Shown here: one piece after another, positions 13,180 to 22,942 of the stretch
Layout: each line of letters starts with the position of its first letter
How positions within the stretch are numbered: position 1 is the stretch's first letter
Origin: RUG11551 sp045546875
Lineage (GTDB): Bacteria; Planctomycetota; Planctomycetia; Pirellulales; Thermoguttaceae
DNA length: 64,000 nucleotides
Direction of reading: 5' to 3'
Assembly (NCBI GenBank): GCA_045546875.1
Contig: JAZQDP010000051.1
Location: 26,257-90,256, forward strand
Made by a program: the position numbers and the translations under genes
Notes under the pieces: generated by a model
The model's input: only the letters and a program-made list of their open reading frames with translations
What the model was told of the DNA's origin: nothing
Database searches by the model: none

Positions 13180-14913
13180 CTACTGCTTTTTTTTAGGTTT
13201 TTTCGTCTTTTTAGAGTAGTTTGGCTTCTTTTCGGGGAACTGGTAATCAAATTCCGGCTCGACGGCGTTAGGGTCGTGGGGCTTGTATTGGAAATTCTCT
13301 TCTTTTTGGAACGGTTTGGTTGGTTTAGAAAACAGGGTTCTAATGAAAAAGTAAACGATAACCAAAGCCAGGAGAAGTAAAATTCCGTTTGAGACGGCGT
13401 TGCTGGGTTCATATTTTGGCAATTCGTATTTGATCGCTTTTGGAGCCATCAGCAGCGGCGCCAGCTGAAACGCATGTCCTTTTACCTCGTCCGCTCGACG
13501 ATACATCCACGTGTTAAACATAAAGCACGGAACGCTTAAATCTTCGCCGTACCCTGCCCCGTCGCCCGGTTCTACTCCCGGAGGCAATTCCAGCGCGATG
13601 ATTACCAGGGGGTTGTCGGCGGAATCTTGAGTGAACAAATATATATTATAATACATGTCAATTCCAAATCGTGCGCGAACGTCCGGCGATTCAACCGGGA
13701 TAGCGACGATTCGTTTCGCTCTTCCGGTAAGCCAGAAAAGTTTTCCTCGTTGTTTAATCGGGTCGTTAAAGAGGTCTTCTATCGGATAGGATTGTCTTTC
13801 CACCGTTAAGACGTTGCGCGGATCGCGCATTTTCCACAGTTCGTCGCGTTCTTTAACGGCAACAGCGCACAGTTCAGAAAACGTTTTGGGGTCTAAAGCG
13901 CGTTTTGCCGCGGACAGTTCCTGATAGAAACATTCGCGATTGCGTTCGTTGAGCGTACAGTCCGCAGGGAACGGAATTTTTCGATCCGGCGGGATCGTTT
14001 GAGAGTCCAGGTCGTCAAACAGACCGTAGTCCATTCCCAAATTCCCTAACGGCGTGTTCGGATGCCAGGCAATTCGCGTTGCGAAAAAGTAGGAATGACG
14101 AGGTTTATCGACAGCCTTGTCAATGGTTCCGTATTTGAGAAAGTACGCGTCGGCAGAAACCGGGTAGGAAACCGAGACGCCAGTTTTCCACTTTTTAGGG
14201 ATGACGCTTGTGATAATCAAAACTTTGTGATTTGTATTTAATTTTACCGCGACAAAATACAGAGAGTCCATTTCAAACCGGGTTTGAATTTCCGGGCTAA
14301 TAGAAACCGGCTGGATGATTTCGGCAACGCCTTGAAGATGGTACAGTTCTCCGCGTTTATCGTTGCGATTAAACGCGCGCAGTTCAAAAGCGATGTCCTT
14401 TTTTTCTTCGTCAACGTTTTTCCCGTCCAGCATGTCAGCCGCCGCTTGAGAATTTTGAGTCCACGGCAAAATGAAGTCTAGCGGGAACCGCTTTGCGGTG
14501 TAAATCAATTGCGCTGTAAAATTATTGAAAGCCGGATTCCACGCCTCGCCGTCAGCAAGCTGTTCCCACTGCGATTCGGAAATCCCCATCAAATTCCACA
14601 GTTGCCCGATGGACTCTACCTGTTTTTGAGCTTCCTCGCTGGAATCGACGTCGTCAGCCGAGTTGGCAGGCTGCTCTTGCGGCGTAGCGTCAATTTCCGG
14701 AAGAACCTCTTTCGCCTCTTCGGGGCTTTCGCTCAGATCTGCCACTTCCGGCGCCGGAGTTTGTTCTGTAGCCGGAGTTTGTTCTGTAGCCGGTGTTTGT
14801 TCTGTAGCCGGTGTTGGCGTTGCCTCTTGGCAGAACGAATTTATATTGAAACTCAACGCCAGAAAAGTGAACGCTAAAAGGAACCAGGATTGAAATGGGC
14901 GGTTGTTATTCAT
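13180..14913 (-). CDS. Secreted, membrane-anchored protein of unknown function
   Basis: A 577-aa protein. It has an N-terminal signal (FLLAFTFLALSFNINSFC), then a low-complexity stretch with TPATEQ units at about residues 33-55 and an acidic linker. Next comes a large soluble region with two similar halves (ELYHLQGVAEIIQPV and KLFWLTGRAKRIVAI), then a membrane span near residue 505 (GILLLLALVIVYFFI) and a Lys/Pro-rich cytoplasmic tail. The repeated halves suggest a duplicated domain exposed to the periplasm. No family recognised. Transcription probably starts from the repeat-borne -10 near 14960. Confidence 0.65.
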   Translation of the reverse strand: MNNNRPFQSWFLLAFTFLALSFNINSFCQEATPTPATEQTPATEQTPATEQTPAPEVADLSESPEEAKEVLPEIDATPQEQPANSADDVDSSEEAQKQVESIGQLWNLMGISESQWEQLADGEAWNPAFNNFTAQLIYTAKRFPLDFILPWTQNSQAAADMLDGKNVDEEKKDIAFELRAFNRNDKRGELYHLQGVAEIIQPVSISPEIQTRFEMDSLYFVAVKLNTNHKVLIITSVIPKKWKTGVSVSYPVSADAYFLKYGTIDKAVDKPRHSYFFATRIAWHPNTPLGNLGMDYGLFDDLDSQTIPPDRKIPFPADCTLNERNRECFYQELSAAKRALDPKTFSELCAVAVKERDELWKMRDPRNVLTVERQSYPIEDLFNDPIKQRGKLFWLTGRAKRIVAIPVESPDVRARFGIDMYYNIYLFTQDSADNPLVIIALELPPGVEPGDGAGYGEDLSVPCFMFNTWMYRRADEVKGHAFQLAPLLMAPKAIKYELPKYEPSNAVSNGILLLLALVIVYFFIRTLFSKPTKPFQKEENFQYKPHDPNAVEPEFDYQFPEKKPNYSKKTKKPKKKQ

Positions 14914-14958
14914 GATAGTGTCGCAGCAATAAGGAAGCTAACGATAAAGTATAAATTT

Positions 14959-15124
14959 GTTATACCTTTTCTACTTGAAATTTCCCGAAAAAGAAGCTAT
15001 TAGCTACTAGCTCCCAGCCGCTAGCTTGGTTATTATTGCTTCTTGCTATAACGCATGAATCAGGTTTGTCAACCTAATAGCTGGCAGCTGGCAGCTAAAG
15101 GCTTAATTTCGGAAAAACTCAAGT
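14959..15124 (-). repeat. Dispersed intergenic element, copy A
   Basis: About 166 bp with imperfect terminal inverted repeats (CTTGAAATTTCCCG at the left end; CTTGAGTTTTTCCG, read on the minus strand, at the right). The interior is rich in AGCTGGC and GCTAGYA-like words. The left end, read leftwards, is CAAGTAGAAAAGGTATAA and faces the 13180-14913 gene. Related copies are at 10926, 16083, 54939 and 63876. Confidence 0.65.
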
Positions 15125-15440
15125 CGTTTCAGTAAAAATATCTTTTATAAAGTTTATGATCGCATATCTTTTTGAAGATATTGGAAAAATCGTCTCTAAA
15201 ATATGCGGAATCGTTTTCGTAACTCAAAATAATTAAATAAGTTACGTAAAAAAACTCAAAATCTGCCCTGCCTCTCTTTTCGAGAAATCAATTTCCGGTA
15301 TAATATATACAGAATTGAAATGGACGTTCTATAATTAAAGACGTTTATTTTAATCCTTTATTAGTATAGCAGATTTTTTGAGAAAAGACGAGATTTTCGT
15401 TATTCCAGGATTTATAGAACTAAAACAGTAGACATTTGTT
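15125..15440. other. A+T-rich upstream region of the ACT-domain gene
   Basis: No gene seen. It holds TATAAT at 15299-15304 that may serve the gene at 15441, leaving a leader of about 130 nt, and an AGATAT palindromic patch near 15170-15180. Confidence 0.35.
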
Positions 15441-16010
15441 ATGGCCAATAAAGACAAGCACGCTTACGTATTGAGCGTAATGGCAGACGACCACCCCGGG
15501 ATCGTATCGACCGTTTCGTCCGTTATAGAATCACTTTCCGGCAACATTGACAGTTGCTCTCAAACGGTATTAGGCGGTTACTTTACGCTTATTATGCTTG
15601 TGAGCATTCCCAAACTGATTGATCCGGCAGAGTTGTCAGAAAAGATTCACCAGGCGAATCCTGATTTTCAGGTCAGCGTTCGTCAAATGGTTAAGAAGGA
15701 GACTCCTAAATCGGATCCAAATTCAGACAGTTTTGTTATTACGGCATTCGGTAAAGATATTCCCGGCATCGTTAGTGAGTTTAGCGCCTATTTGGCTGAC
15801 CGGGAAATCAACATCGACGATCTGTATTGCGACCGACGTGGAGAGAACGAATTCGTTCTTATCGGGCAGGTTTCCGTTCCAAACCATTGGAATTTAGACA
15901 CGCTGCAGTCTGAACTGGCGTACATGGGCAAAGAGCTTGGATTTACCGTTAAGTTACAGCAACAAAATATTTTTCTGGCAACAAACCAGATTCGTTTACC
16001 GAAAAACTGA
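15441..16010 (+). CDS. Double ACT-domain protein, GcvR-like
   Basis: A 189-aa protein with two ACT domains, residues 8-85 (VLSVMADDHPGIVSTVSSVI) and 100-175 (VITAFGKDIPGIVSEFSAYL). This is the layout of the GcvR family, which in enterobacteria controls glycine cleavage genes by binding GcvA and glycine. Whether that role holds here is unknown; an amino-acid sensing role is a fair inference. The glycine cleavage gene gcvPA lies about 32 kb away. There is no SD. Confidence 0.75.
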   Translation: MANKDKHAYVLSVMADDHPGIVSTVSSVIESLSGNIDSCSQTVLGGYFTLIMLVSIPKLIDPAELSEKIHQANPDFQVSVRQMVKKETPKSDPNSDSFVITAFGKDIPGIVSEFSAYLADREINIDDLYCDRRGENEFVLIGQVSVPNHWNLDTLQSELAYMGKELGFTVKLQQQNIFLATNQIRLPKN

Positions 16011-16082
16011 ATTGCCGTCTCGGGAATGCTGCGCTTTGCTTTGAGGCGTAAGCGCAGTCAAGTTGATGTATATATGGGAACG

Positions 16083-16240
16083 ACTTGAGCTTTTCCGATG
16101 TTAAGCCTCTAGCTGCTTACTTCTGGTTATTAGCTTGATAAACCTGATTCGTGCGTTGTCGCAAGAAGCAAAAATAACCAAGCTAGCGGCTAGTAGCTAA
16201 TAGCTCATTTTCCGGGAAATTTTGAGTAGAAAAATATAAT
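16083..16240 (+). repeat. Dispersed intergenic element, copy B
   Basis: About 158 bp, inverted relative to copy A. It begins ACTTGAGCTTTTCCG and ends GAGTAGAAAAATATAAT. The interior has GCTAGCG-GCTAGTA-GCTAATA heptamers and GGTTATTAGCTTGATAAACC. The TATAAT at its right edge (16235-16240) is 9 bases before the prmC start. Confidence 0.65.
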
Positions 16241-16249
16241 TTAAAATAT

Positions 16250-17272
16250 ATGTCAGAGTCGCCAACTCAAGACGTTTGGACTGTTGGACGTTTATTAAAG
16301 TGGACCGCCGATTATTTTGCTCGGTGCGGGATAGACGCTCCACGTTTAGAAGCCGAGATTCTATTGGCGACTGCAATGGAGTGTGAGCGAATCGATCTGT
16401 ACACCCGGTATACCGAAATCGCGTCTGACGACGTTCGAGCAAAGTATCGCGATTTGGTCAAACGTCGCGCGGCGGGCGCTCCTACGGCTCATCTGACCGG
16501 AGAAAAGGAATTTTATTCGCTGAATTTCAAGGTTACTCCCGATACTCTCATTCCTCGACCAGAAACAGAACATCTGATTATTGAAACGCTTGACCTCATT
16601 AAAAAGAATTATCTGTCAGCGGCGAACCAAAATCAAGCTGAAAAACAGACTGATGGCGAGCAGCCGCAGGAGCCGGAAGATTCTGTAACAGACGCTCAAA
16701 CCGGGGAAACGTATATTAAGTTTGTCCCGCGTTCCAATCCGCTGCAAGACGTCAAGCTAAACATCCTTGACGTTGGTTCCGGTTCCGGGATAATCCCGAT
16801 AACGCTGGCAACGCGCTTGCCGTCGTGTCGGTTTGTTGCGGTTGACATCTCTCAACCGGCGTTAGAAGTCGCAAAAGAAAACGCCCAGACGCACAACGTT
16901 GCCGACCGAATTGAATTTCGACATTCAGACCTCTTTTCCGCCATCAAGCCGGAAGAATCTTTTGATTTTATTCTCAGTAACCCGCCGTACATCGGGGAGG
17001 AGGAACGTCCGACGCTGGACGCATCCGTTCGAGATTACGAACCGGCAATAGCTCTCTTTAGCGGACCCAAAGGGACGGATCTTATCGAAAGGCTGATTGC
17101 TCAGGCGCCGAGCAAGCTCAATGCCGACGGCTGGCTGTTATTTGAAATCAGCCCGATAATTCACCAGTCTGTTTTAGATATTGTACGCAGTCAGCCTGAA
17201 TTATCATATATAACAACTATAAATGACTTTGCTGGCTTGGCTCGGGTTGTTATTTGTCGAAATAATCGATAA
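16250..17272 (+). CDS. prmC: Release factor glutamine methyltransferase
   Basis: A 340-aa protein of the PrmC/HemK family, which methylates the GGQ glutamine of peptide chain release factors. The N-terminal helical domain (residues 1-95) is followed by HLTGEKEFYSLNFKVTPDTL and IPRPETEH. Then comes the SAM-binding motif ILDVGSGSGIIPITLA near residue 168 and the active-site NPPY near 243. An unusual acidic, Gln-rich linker of about 50 residues lies between the N-terminal domain and the catalytic fold. The -10 box lies so close to the ATG that the mRNA is probably leaderless. Confidence 0.92.
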   Translation: MSESPTQDVWTVGRLLKWTADYFARCGIDAPRLEAEILLATAMECERIDLYTRYTEIASDDVRAKYRDLVKRRAAGAPTAHLTGEKEFYSLNFKVTPDTLIPRPETEHLIIETLDLIKKNYLSAANQNQAEKQTDGEQPQEPEDSVTDAQTGETYIKFVPRSNPLQDVKLNILDVGSGSGIIPITLATRLPSCRFVAVDISQPALEVAKENAQTHNVADRIEFRHSDLFSAIKPEESFDFILSNPPYIGEEERPTLDASVRDYEPAIALFSGPKGTDLIERLIAQAPSKLNADGWLLFEISPIIHQSVLDIVRSQPELSYITTINDFAGLARVVICRNNR

Positions 17273-17359
17273 AACCGTTATAGTTTTCCAGCCGGAATTC
17301 CGATATTAAGATTAGTCGATGGACTCAGTATGGAATTTTGTAAAGAAACACTATAAAAA

Positions 17360-18199
17360 ATGAGCTCTGAAAGTATATATCCTGACGATTGGAATTCCTG
17401 TTCGTTGAATTCCCAATTAAACGCTTGGAAACTGGAAGACGACATAAATCGTATTGACGCCAAAGTTGACGATTTCCTGTCTGGTATTTCGTTTACGGAT
17501 AGCGCTTCGTCTGCCGCCAGCTGGAGATTGGATTCGCGCCACGATGCCTCAGAGCCGCTGCGGCGGTTTCAGACGCCCGCGCCCCGACGAACCTCTCCTA
17601 CGCCCTTGGCGGACTTGTTCTCTCAAACGATTGACATCGCAGAAGTGAACTCCGAATCGTGGCGCAGTTCCATGGATTCAGAAGGGGAGTCAGACGATTT
17701 GCATGACAATCCGATGCAAAATACGACGGAACCGTCTGAAGGCGAAGTGCATTCCGAAAGTTTAGAAGCGGTTGAATTCAAGCCGCAAGACATGTTTGCC
17801 TTTTCAGAGGAAAATAAGCCGTCAGAACAAGGTAAATCTTCAGAGCAAAATAAAGCGTCAGAACAAAATATAACGGCAAAGACTGTCAGCGAGGCAGAAA
17901 AAACAACAAGCGTTCCCCAACTGCAGGCGAACGAATCGCCGCAAGAGCAGGCGCTGGCTCCCCAGTTGATTGTCGAAACGGAGCCGCGGCAAGCGACGCC
18001 GACCCTCAAGCGGCCGTTGCTGACCTTGAGCGTTGGAATTAGCATCTGTGGGGTGGGAATGGTTTTCGGCTCGCAGATAATGCACAACACCACTCTTGTT
18101 AATCCGGGTAAATCGTTGATAATTGCCGGCGTTGTTGGGCTGATGGTTTCCTGTTTAATGTTTGTTGTGGGAAATATTGTCAGACGTAAAACGGCATGA
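17360..18199 (+). CDS. Membrane protein with long low-complexity head
   Basis: A 279-aa protein. Residues 1-210 are hydrophilic and rich in Ser, Glu and Gln, with SEQ-type short repeats near residues 155-175. Two hydrophobic spans follow (LLTLSVGISICGVGMVFGS and LIIAGVVGLMVSCLMFVV), so the head probably stays in the cytoplasm. No family recognised. Its stop overlaps the start of the YfhO-like gene by 4 bases, which suggests cotranscription and coupling with it. Confidence 0.6.
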   Translation: MSSESIYPDDWNSCSLNSQLNAWKLEDDINRIDAKVDDFLSGISFTDSASSAASWRLDSRHDASEPLRRFQTPAPRRTSPTPLADLFSQTIDIAEVNSESWRSSMDSEGESDDLHDNPMQNTTEPSEGEVHSESLEAVEFKPQDMFAFSEENKPSEQGKSSEQNKASEQNITAKTVSEAEKTTSVPQLQANESPQEQALAPQLIVETEPRQATPTLKRPLLTLSVGISICGVGMVFGSQIMHNTTLVNPGKSLIIAGVVGLMVSCLMFVVGNIVRRKTA

Positions 18200-20532
18200 A
18201 AAAAAACAGATCAGTCGTTTATCTGATAACGTTCGCAATCGCATTTGCTGCGATTGCGTATGTTTTTTCCGGTCTTCTGTTTCATGTCGGCGCAATTCCA
18301 TCGTATCGAGACGCAACGCATTTTTATTATCCTCTTTTTTTATATCTAAAAAGCTGCTTTGAGGCGGGAGATATTCCCTATTGGACGCCGCAGTTCAATC
18401 TGGGGTTTCCGTTAGCGGCAAACCCGACAACAGCGTTATTTTACCCGCCAACGTGGATTTTAGCGACGCCCATTCCAGCGTGGCTTGCGTTTAATGCGTA
18501 TATAATCGGACACGTAATTCTGGCGTTTGGGACGATGTTCTTTCTCGTTCGGCGCTGGGGACGCTCTGTAAGCGCGGGAATAGTTGCGGCGTTAAGCTAC
18601 TCTGTCGGCGGGATTGTTTTGTTTCAATACTCGAATTTGCCGTTCCTCGTTTCAGCCGCCTGGCTTCCGTTGGGAGCGTATGGGGTTGAACGCGCGCTGA
18701 GAACGGGGCGGTTGCGGTACGTCTCTTTGGCAGGAATGGTCTTGGCGTTATGCGTCCTGGGCGGCGACGTCCAAACCGCGTACCACGTTGGAATACTGGC
18801 GGTTGTGCTAGCTGTAATATTGTCATGGGGTAACGCGGCACAATTGCGTAAAAGCAGAACTGAATCAAAGGGTAATATCGTTTTTGAATTCATATATTCC
18901 GCCCGCAGGAGCGTTTTGACGTTAGCGGGAATCGCCCTTGTCGGATTTCTCCTTTCTGCGATACAAGTCCTGCCGACGCTGGAACTGACAGCTCACAGCG
19001 ATCGGAGCGAACTCGACAATTCAGTTAAAGCGGCGGAAATGCGTAACGCTTTTAGCGTTCCTCCATGGCGAATTCTGGAATTTGCCGCGCCTGAGATCTA
19101 CGGTCGCCAGTTCCCGATATATCAGCGCTGGATTGACGCCCTGCCCGGCTCTGACGTCGCCGTCTGGGTTCCATCGTTGTATATGGGGACAATTCCGTTC
19201 TTTTTGGCGTGCCTGAGTTTGACGTTTCGCCGCTCAAACCCTCGCCGCGTTTGGATGAGCTGGATTATTGTCATCGCTCTGCTTGCCTCGATGGGCAGGT
19301 TGTCGATTGGATATCTCATTCAATCTGTCGGGTACTGGTCAGGGACGGATTATCAAAACGTTTCTTCCGGCTGGGGAGGCGTGTACTGGATTATGACGCA
19401 AACCTTTCCCGGCTATGCGATGTTTCGCTATCCTGCCAAATGGCTTCCGGTTGCAGCAATGGGAATAAGCGTTTTATCTGCATACGGCTGGGATCGCCTT
19501 TGGCAAGACGACCGGTTCAAACACCGGCTCGTTGTCTGCCTGGGTGCGACGGCGATTGCGTTGGTTGTATGGCGCTTTTTGGAACCGGTTATTTTACCCG
19601 CAGTTACGAAAGGGTTGACCAGTTCCCTGTACGGACCGTATGTCGGCGATTGGGAACTTCAAAACGTGAGCGCGGAAATCTCAACGTTAAACCTGCGATT
19701 TGTATCAGCGTTTTTACTTTTTGCCGCCTGTATGACGCTGAAATGCCAAAAGTCGCCCTTGAACCCGTTGATCCTTATATTCATATTTGCTCTGGATTTA
19801 TCGGCATATTCCCAACGGCTAACGACGTCAACAGATTCCGCGATATTTAATTCTGCCGTTGCAGATTTCTCTCAGCCTCCCCGGCGAATTTGCCGGGTGG
19901 GCGCCAATTGGCTCCCAAAGCGGTTTGAGCAAACAAGCTCTCAAAATCGGGAAATGGAACTGGCGCAATGGAATTGCGAGTCGTTGTACGCCTATAACGG
20001 TTTATGCCAGCATGCGACAACGATGCGTTACGGTGGGACGTTTTTTTTGAAGAATTACGCTCAGTTTCTTCGAGACGGTTCGAAACGGGGGATTGTTGCT
20101 GAACTGTCGTTTTGCCATCAACTTATGTATTTTGACGGCGAGAAAATAACAGTAAAAGACAATAATATTCGTCAAAAAAATGGCGATTTTACAGCGGTAG
20201 CGGCTGTCGAGTACATCGGTTCAAATCATTTTAGAATTACCGGCAATTTTGCAGCGCCGCAACGGATTCCGGTTTCTTATTATCCCGGCTGGACGGCGAC
20301 GATGAAACAGGTTTCCCCGGTCGGGAACGCAGAACCGGTTCCAGCCAGGGTTTATGAATCGGGCGACGGGCTTTTAGCGGTTGACGTTCCCAAAGAAGGG
20401 GATTGGACGGTTGACTTTTACTACTGCCCTCGATGGGTTTACATCGGTTCGATTGTCAGTTTGGGGGCGTGGATTGCTGTAATATTTATAATGTTTTTAG
20501 GAAAAAAGAAAAAAATCCTGTATTTTTCTTAA
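18196..20532 (+). CDS. YfhO-like polytopic membrane protein
   Basis: A 778-aa protein with about 12 membrane spans and a C-terminal soluble domain (residues 640-760). The N-terminal outer loop (SYRDATHFYYPLFLYLKSCFEAGDIPYW, then NLGFPLAANPTTALFYPP) is the GT-C-like signature of YfhO family proteins, which are linked to sugar transfer onto lipids or teichoic acids in other phyla. Its substrate here is unknown. It overlaps the preceding membrane protein gene by 4 bases, so the two probably act together in the envelope. Confidence 0.75.
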   Translation: MKKNRSVVYLITFAIAFAAIAYVFSGLLFHVGAIPSYRDATHFYYPLFLYLKSCFEAGDIPYWTPQFNLGFPLAANPTTALFYPPTWILATPIPAWLAFNAYIIGHVILAFGTMFFLVRRWGRSVSAGIVAALSYSVGGIVLFQYSNLPFLVSAAWLPLGAYGVERALRTGRLRYVSLAGMVLALCVLGGDVQTAYHVGILAVVLAVILSWGNAAQLRKSRTESKGNIVFEFIYSARRSVLTLAGIALVGFLLSAIQVLPTLELTAHSDRSELDNSVKAAEMRNAFSVPPWRILEFAAPEIYGRQFPIYQRWIDALPGSDVAVWVPSLYMGTIPFFLACLSLTFRRSNPRRVWMSWIIVIALLASMGRLSIGYLIQSVGYWSGTDYQNVSSGWGGVYWIMTQTFPGYAMFRYPAKWLPVAAMGISVLSAYGWDRLWQDDRFKHRLVVCLGATAIALVVWRFLEPVILPAVTKGLTSSLYGPYVGDWELQNVSAEISTLNLRFVSAFLLFAACMTLKCQKSPLNPLILIFIFALDLSAYSQRLTTSTDSAIFNSAVADFSQPPRRICRVGANWLPKRFEQTSSQNREMELAQWNCESLYAYNGLCQHATTMRYGGTFFLKNYAQFLRDGSKRGIVAELSFCHQLMYFDGEKITVKDNNIRQKNGDFTAVAAVEYIGSNHFRITGNFAAPQRIPVSYYPGWTATMKQVSPVGNAEPVPARVYESGDGLLAVDVPKEGDWTVDFYYCPRWVYIGSIVSLGAWIAVIFIMFLGKKKKILYFS

Positions 20533-20667
20533 AATGGGAACCCCTCCCCCTTTAAATGAACTCTAAAATAGTGAATAATAGAATATGAGATAATACATAT
20601 AACATTAGGGCAATCGCAGATCTCTGCTCAAGTATAGGCAGTTTGAACATTCAGGGAGATATATATT

Positions 20668-21780
20668 ATGAATTCTGGCAAATCGCGCCTGGCGCCTGGC
20701 ATCACAAGAGGTTTTACTCTGGTCGAATTGCTGGTCGTAATAACGATTATTGGCATTTTGATGTCGCTGATGCTTCCCGCGGTCAATGCAGCCCGCGAGT
20801 CGGCTCGTCGTCTCCAGTGCGGCAATAATATTAAACAGTTGGCAATGGCGTGTTGTACGTACGACAGCACATACGGCGTCTATCCGCCAGGGGTTGAGGT
20901 GTTGCCAAATATTGACGTCAGCAACGGTCTAACGACGAAGTCAATTCGAGAGAACTGGATTATGCTCATTCTTCCCCATTTGGATCAGACCGGGTTATAC
21001 AACGATATCGAAACGCTCTTTAACGACAAGGATAAAAAGAACGCCAATAAAGACATTGCAGACACGTCTTTAACGACAACTCTGCCCACCGGTCGAAAGA
21101 TTTCGATTATGGACTGCACCGCTACGGTTTTGCCAGCTTTGCTGTGTCCGACAGATTCCGGTTCCCGTAACAAGTTTGTATCGGCAAGCCGAGAATACGC
21201 TCGCGGCAACTACGCCATCAATATGGGCGCCAGATTTGCAAGAGTTTATCCGTTTAACAACGAAGGCGCCAAGCAATGGGGCTATACGCATAATAAAGGC
21301 GTTTCCGGCATACATCGAAGCATCGGTCAGGCGGACGTTCGCGATGGCGCGTCCAATACAATTTTGCTTAGCGAACTGCGCGCGGGGTTAGCTTCAGGCG
21401 ATTCCCGAGGCGTTTGGTCGTTAGGTTTTCCCGGCGCCAGCATTACCGCATGCAACGCCTGGTGGGGAGACTGCCCCGGTCCCAACTGTCTGATTGAAGC
21501 GTCTGACGACATTTGGGGGTGCAGCAACAATCCGCGATTAAAAATGCCATGTTATACAGGCTCGACTGGCGGAGACCAGGCGACAACGCGTTCCTCTCAC
21601 CCAGGAGGCGTTCAAACCGCGTTTTGCGATGGGTCTGTACACTGGATTTCCGATTCCGTTCAGTGCGCCGGCAATCAGGATGAAGGCAACATTAAAAACA
21701 ATCGTTTAAATTATATGACCGTTTGGGATAAACTCATTCTTTCAAACGATCAGCTTACGATTAAAGGAGATATGTACTAA
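20668..21780 (+). CDS. DUF1559 pseudopilin-like protein 1
   Basis: A 370-aa protein. It has a type IV pilin-like N-terminus (GFTLVELLVVITIIGILMSL after residue 13) with the conserved G-F cleavage site and Glu at +5, then a DUF1559 body with INAAREsARR-like helix. The C-terminal motif is H-P-G-G-V-Q-T-A-F-C-D-G (H-X9-DG). DUF1559 proteins are greatly expanded in planctomycetes; they are thought to be exported by a type II/IV pilus-like machine, but their role is unknown. It is the first of three tandem paralogues. A weak GGGAG lies upstream. Confidence 0.9.
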   Translation: MNSGKSRLAPGITRGFTLVELLVVITIIGILMSLMLPAVNAARESARRLQCGNNIKQLAMACCTYDSTYGVYPPGVEVLPNIDVSNGLTTKSIRENWIMLILPHLDQTGLYNDIETLFNDKDKKNANKDIADTSLTTTLPTGRKISIMDCTATVLPALLCPTDSGSRNKFVSASREYARGNYAINMGARFARVYPFNNEGAKQWGYTHNKGVSGIHRSIGQADVRDGASNTILLSELRAGLASGDSRGVWSLGFPGASITACNAWWGDCPGPNCLIEASDDIWGCSNNPRLKMPCYTGSTGGDQATTRSSHPGGVQTAFCDGSVHWISDSVQCAGNQDEGNIKNNRLNYMTVWDKLILSNDQLTIKGDMY

Positions 21781-21824
21781 TCGGAATTCTTGAAGCGCTT
21801 ATATTACATACAGAGAGAAGAAAC

Positions 21825-22913
21825 ATGAACCGTTACAAAACGAATAACGAAATGAATGTTAATTCAGCCCGCGCGTCGGCTTTTAACAGAGCGTTTACTT
21901 TGGTGGAATTGTTGGTAGTTATTGCCATTATGGGCACGTTAATCGGTTTGCTTTTGCCAGCCGTCAACGCGGCTCGCGAAGCGGCTCGAAAGACGTCCTG
22001 CGCCAACAATATCAAGCAGATGGCGTTGGCGTGCCTGTCGTACGAAGAAACTTATCATCTGCTTCCGCCGGCGGCTGATTTCGCAAACAAAAAATACGAC
22101 GTTCTTACAGAATCCAACCTGCGTGCAAACTGGATTATTCTCATTTTGCCCTACATTGGTCAGCAGCCTCTGTTTAACGAAATCAACGGTATGCTGCGTC
22201 AAAGCGGCATCAATGTCGAATCGGACGCGCAGTCAAAATCCGACACGACAATAACCATGAAAAGCTGCCGAGAAACGGAAATACCGTCGTTCCTCTGCCC
22301 TACTGATACAAATAACCGCATTAAGTATGAATCTGCCAAGACCAGTTTTACCGGCGCGCGTTGCAATTACGGCGCGAATATGGGGCTTTTAGGAGCGCAA
22401 GAGTTGTACGCAAAATGGTCTGACAATTTGGTTCATGGCGTTATGGGACCTGGTAAAACGATGCGAAGCGGTGAAATTGTCGACGGAGCCAGCAACACGA
22501 TTTTGTTGGCAGAACTGCGCTCTGGCGTTATCGCGATTGACTGCCGAGGAACATGGTCTTTGGGCGGAGCTGGTCCAAGCGCTATTGCATGCTGCGGATA
22601 TTCCGGAGACGCTAAAGGTCCAAACGCTAAAAACCAGTCCTCTGACGACCTCTATGGCGGGGCAAAGGTTTTGGAACAGATTGATTTCGACCAGCTCGTT
22701 ATCATCGGAATGGCTTGCTACGACTCGGCCAACAACAGCCAGGCAACGTCGCGATCCTCTCACGCTGGCGGCGTTCAAACTGCGTTCTGCGACGGCTCGG
22801 TACATTGGATTTCTGACGGCATTTCCGTCGGAACAAGCAATACAAATTTAGGCGTTTGGGATAAACTGCTGCTCCCGTGCGACGGATTCTCGCTTTCCAA
22901 TGCTGATTTCTAA
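21825..22913 (+). CDS. DUF1559 pseudopilin-like protein 2
   Basis: A 362-aa paralogue of its neighbours. It has a longer leader before AFTLVELLVVIAIMGTLIGL, the AAREAARKTSCANNIKQMAL helix, and a C-terminal H-A-G-G-V-Q-T-A-F-C-D-G motif. It follows the first copy by 44 bases. Conserved Cys residues (SCANN, FLCPTD, ACCGY) suggest disulfides outside the cytoplasm. Confidence 0.9.
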   Translation: MNRYKTNNEMNVNSARASAFNRAFTLVELLVVIAIMGTLIGLLLPAVNAAREAARKTSCANNIKQMALACLSYEETYHLLPPAADFANKKYDVLTESNLRANWIILILPYIGQQPLFNEINGMLRQSGINVESDAQSKSDTTITMKSCRETEIPSFLCPTDTNNRIKYESAKTSFTGARCNYGANMGLLGAQELYAKWSDNLVHGVMGPGKTMRSGEIVDGASNTILLAELRSGVIAIDCRGTWSLGGAGPSAIACCGYSGDAKGPNAKNQSSDDLYGGAKVLEQIDFDQLVIIGMACYDSANNSQATSRSSHAGGVQTAFCDGSVHWISDGISVGTSNTNLGVWDKLLLPCDGFSLSNADF

Positions 22914-22942
22914 CGATGGGTAATATTCGTAAGGTGAAAGAT

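Noticed and set aside
13149..13219. Short rightward frames near the purE-side repeat element
   Set aside because: They overlap the end of a well-supported leftward gene and repetitive DNA with no coding signal.
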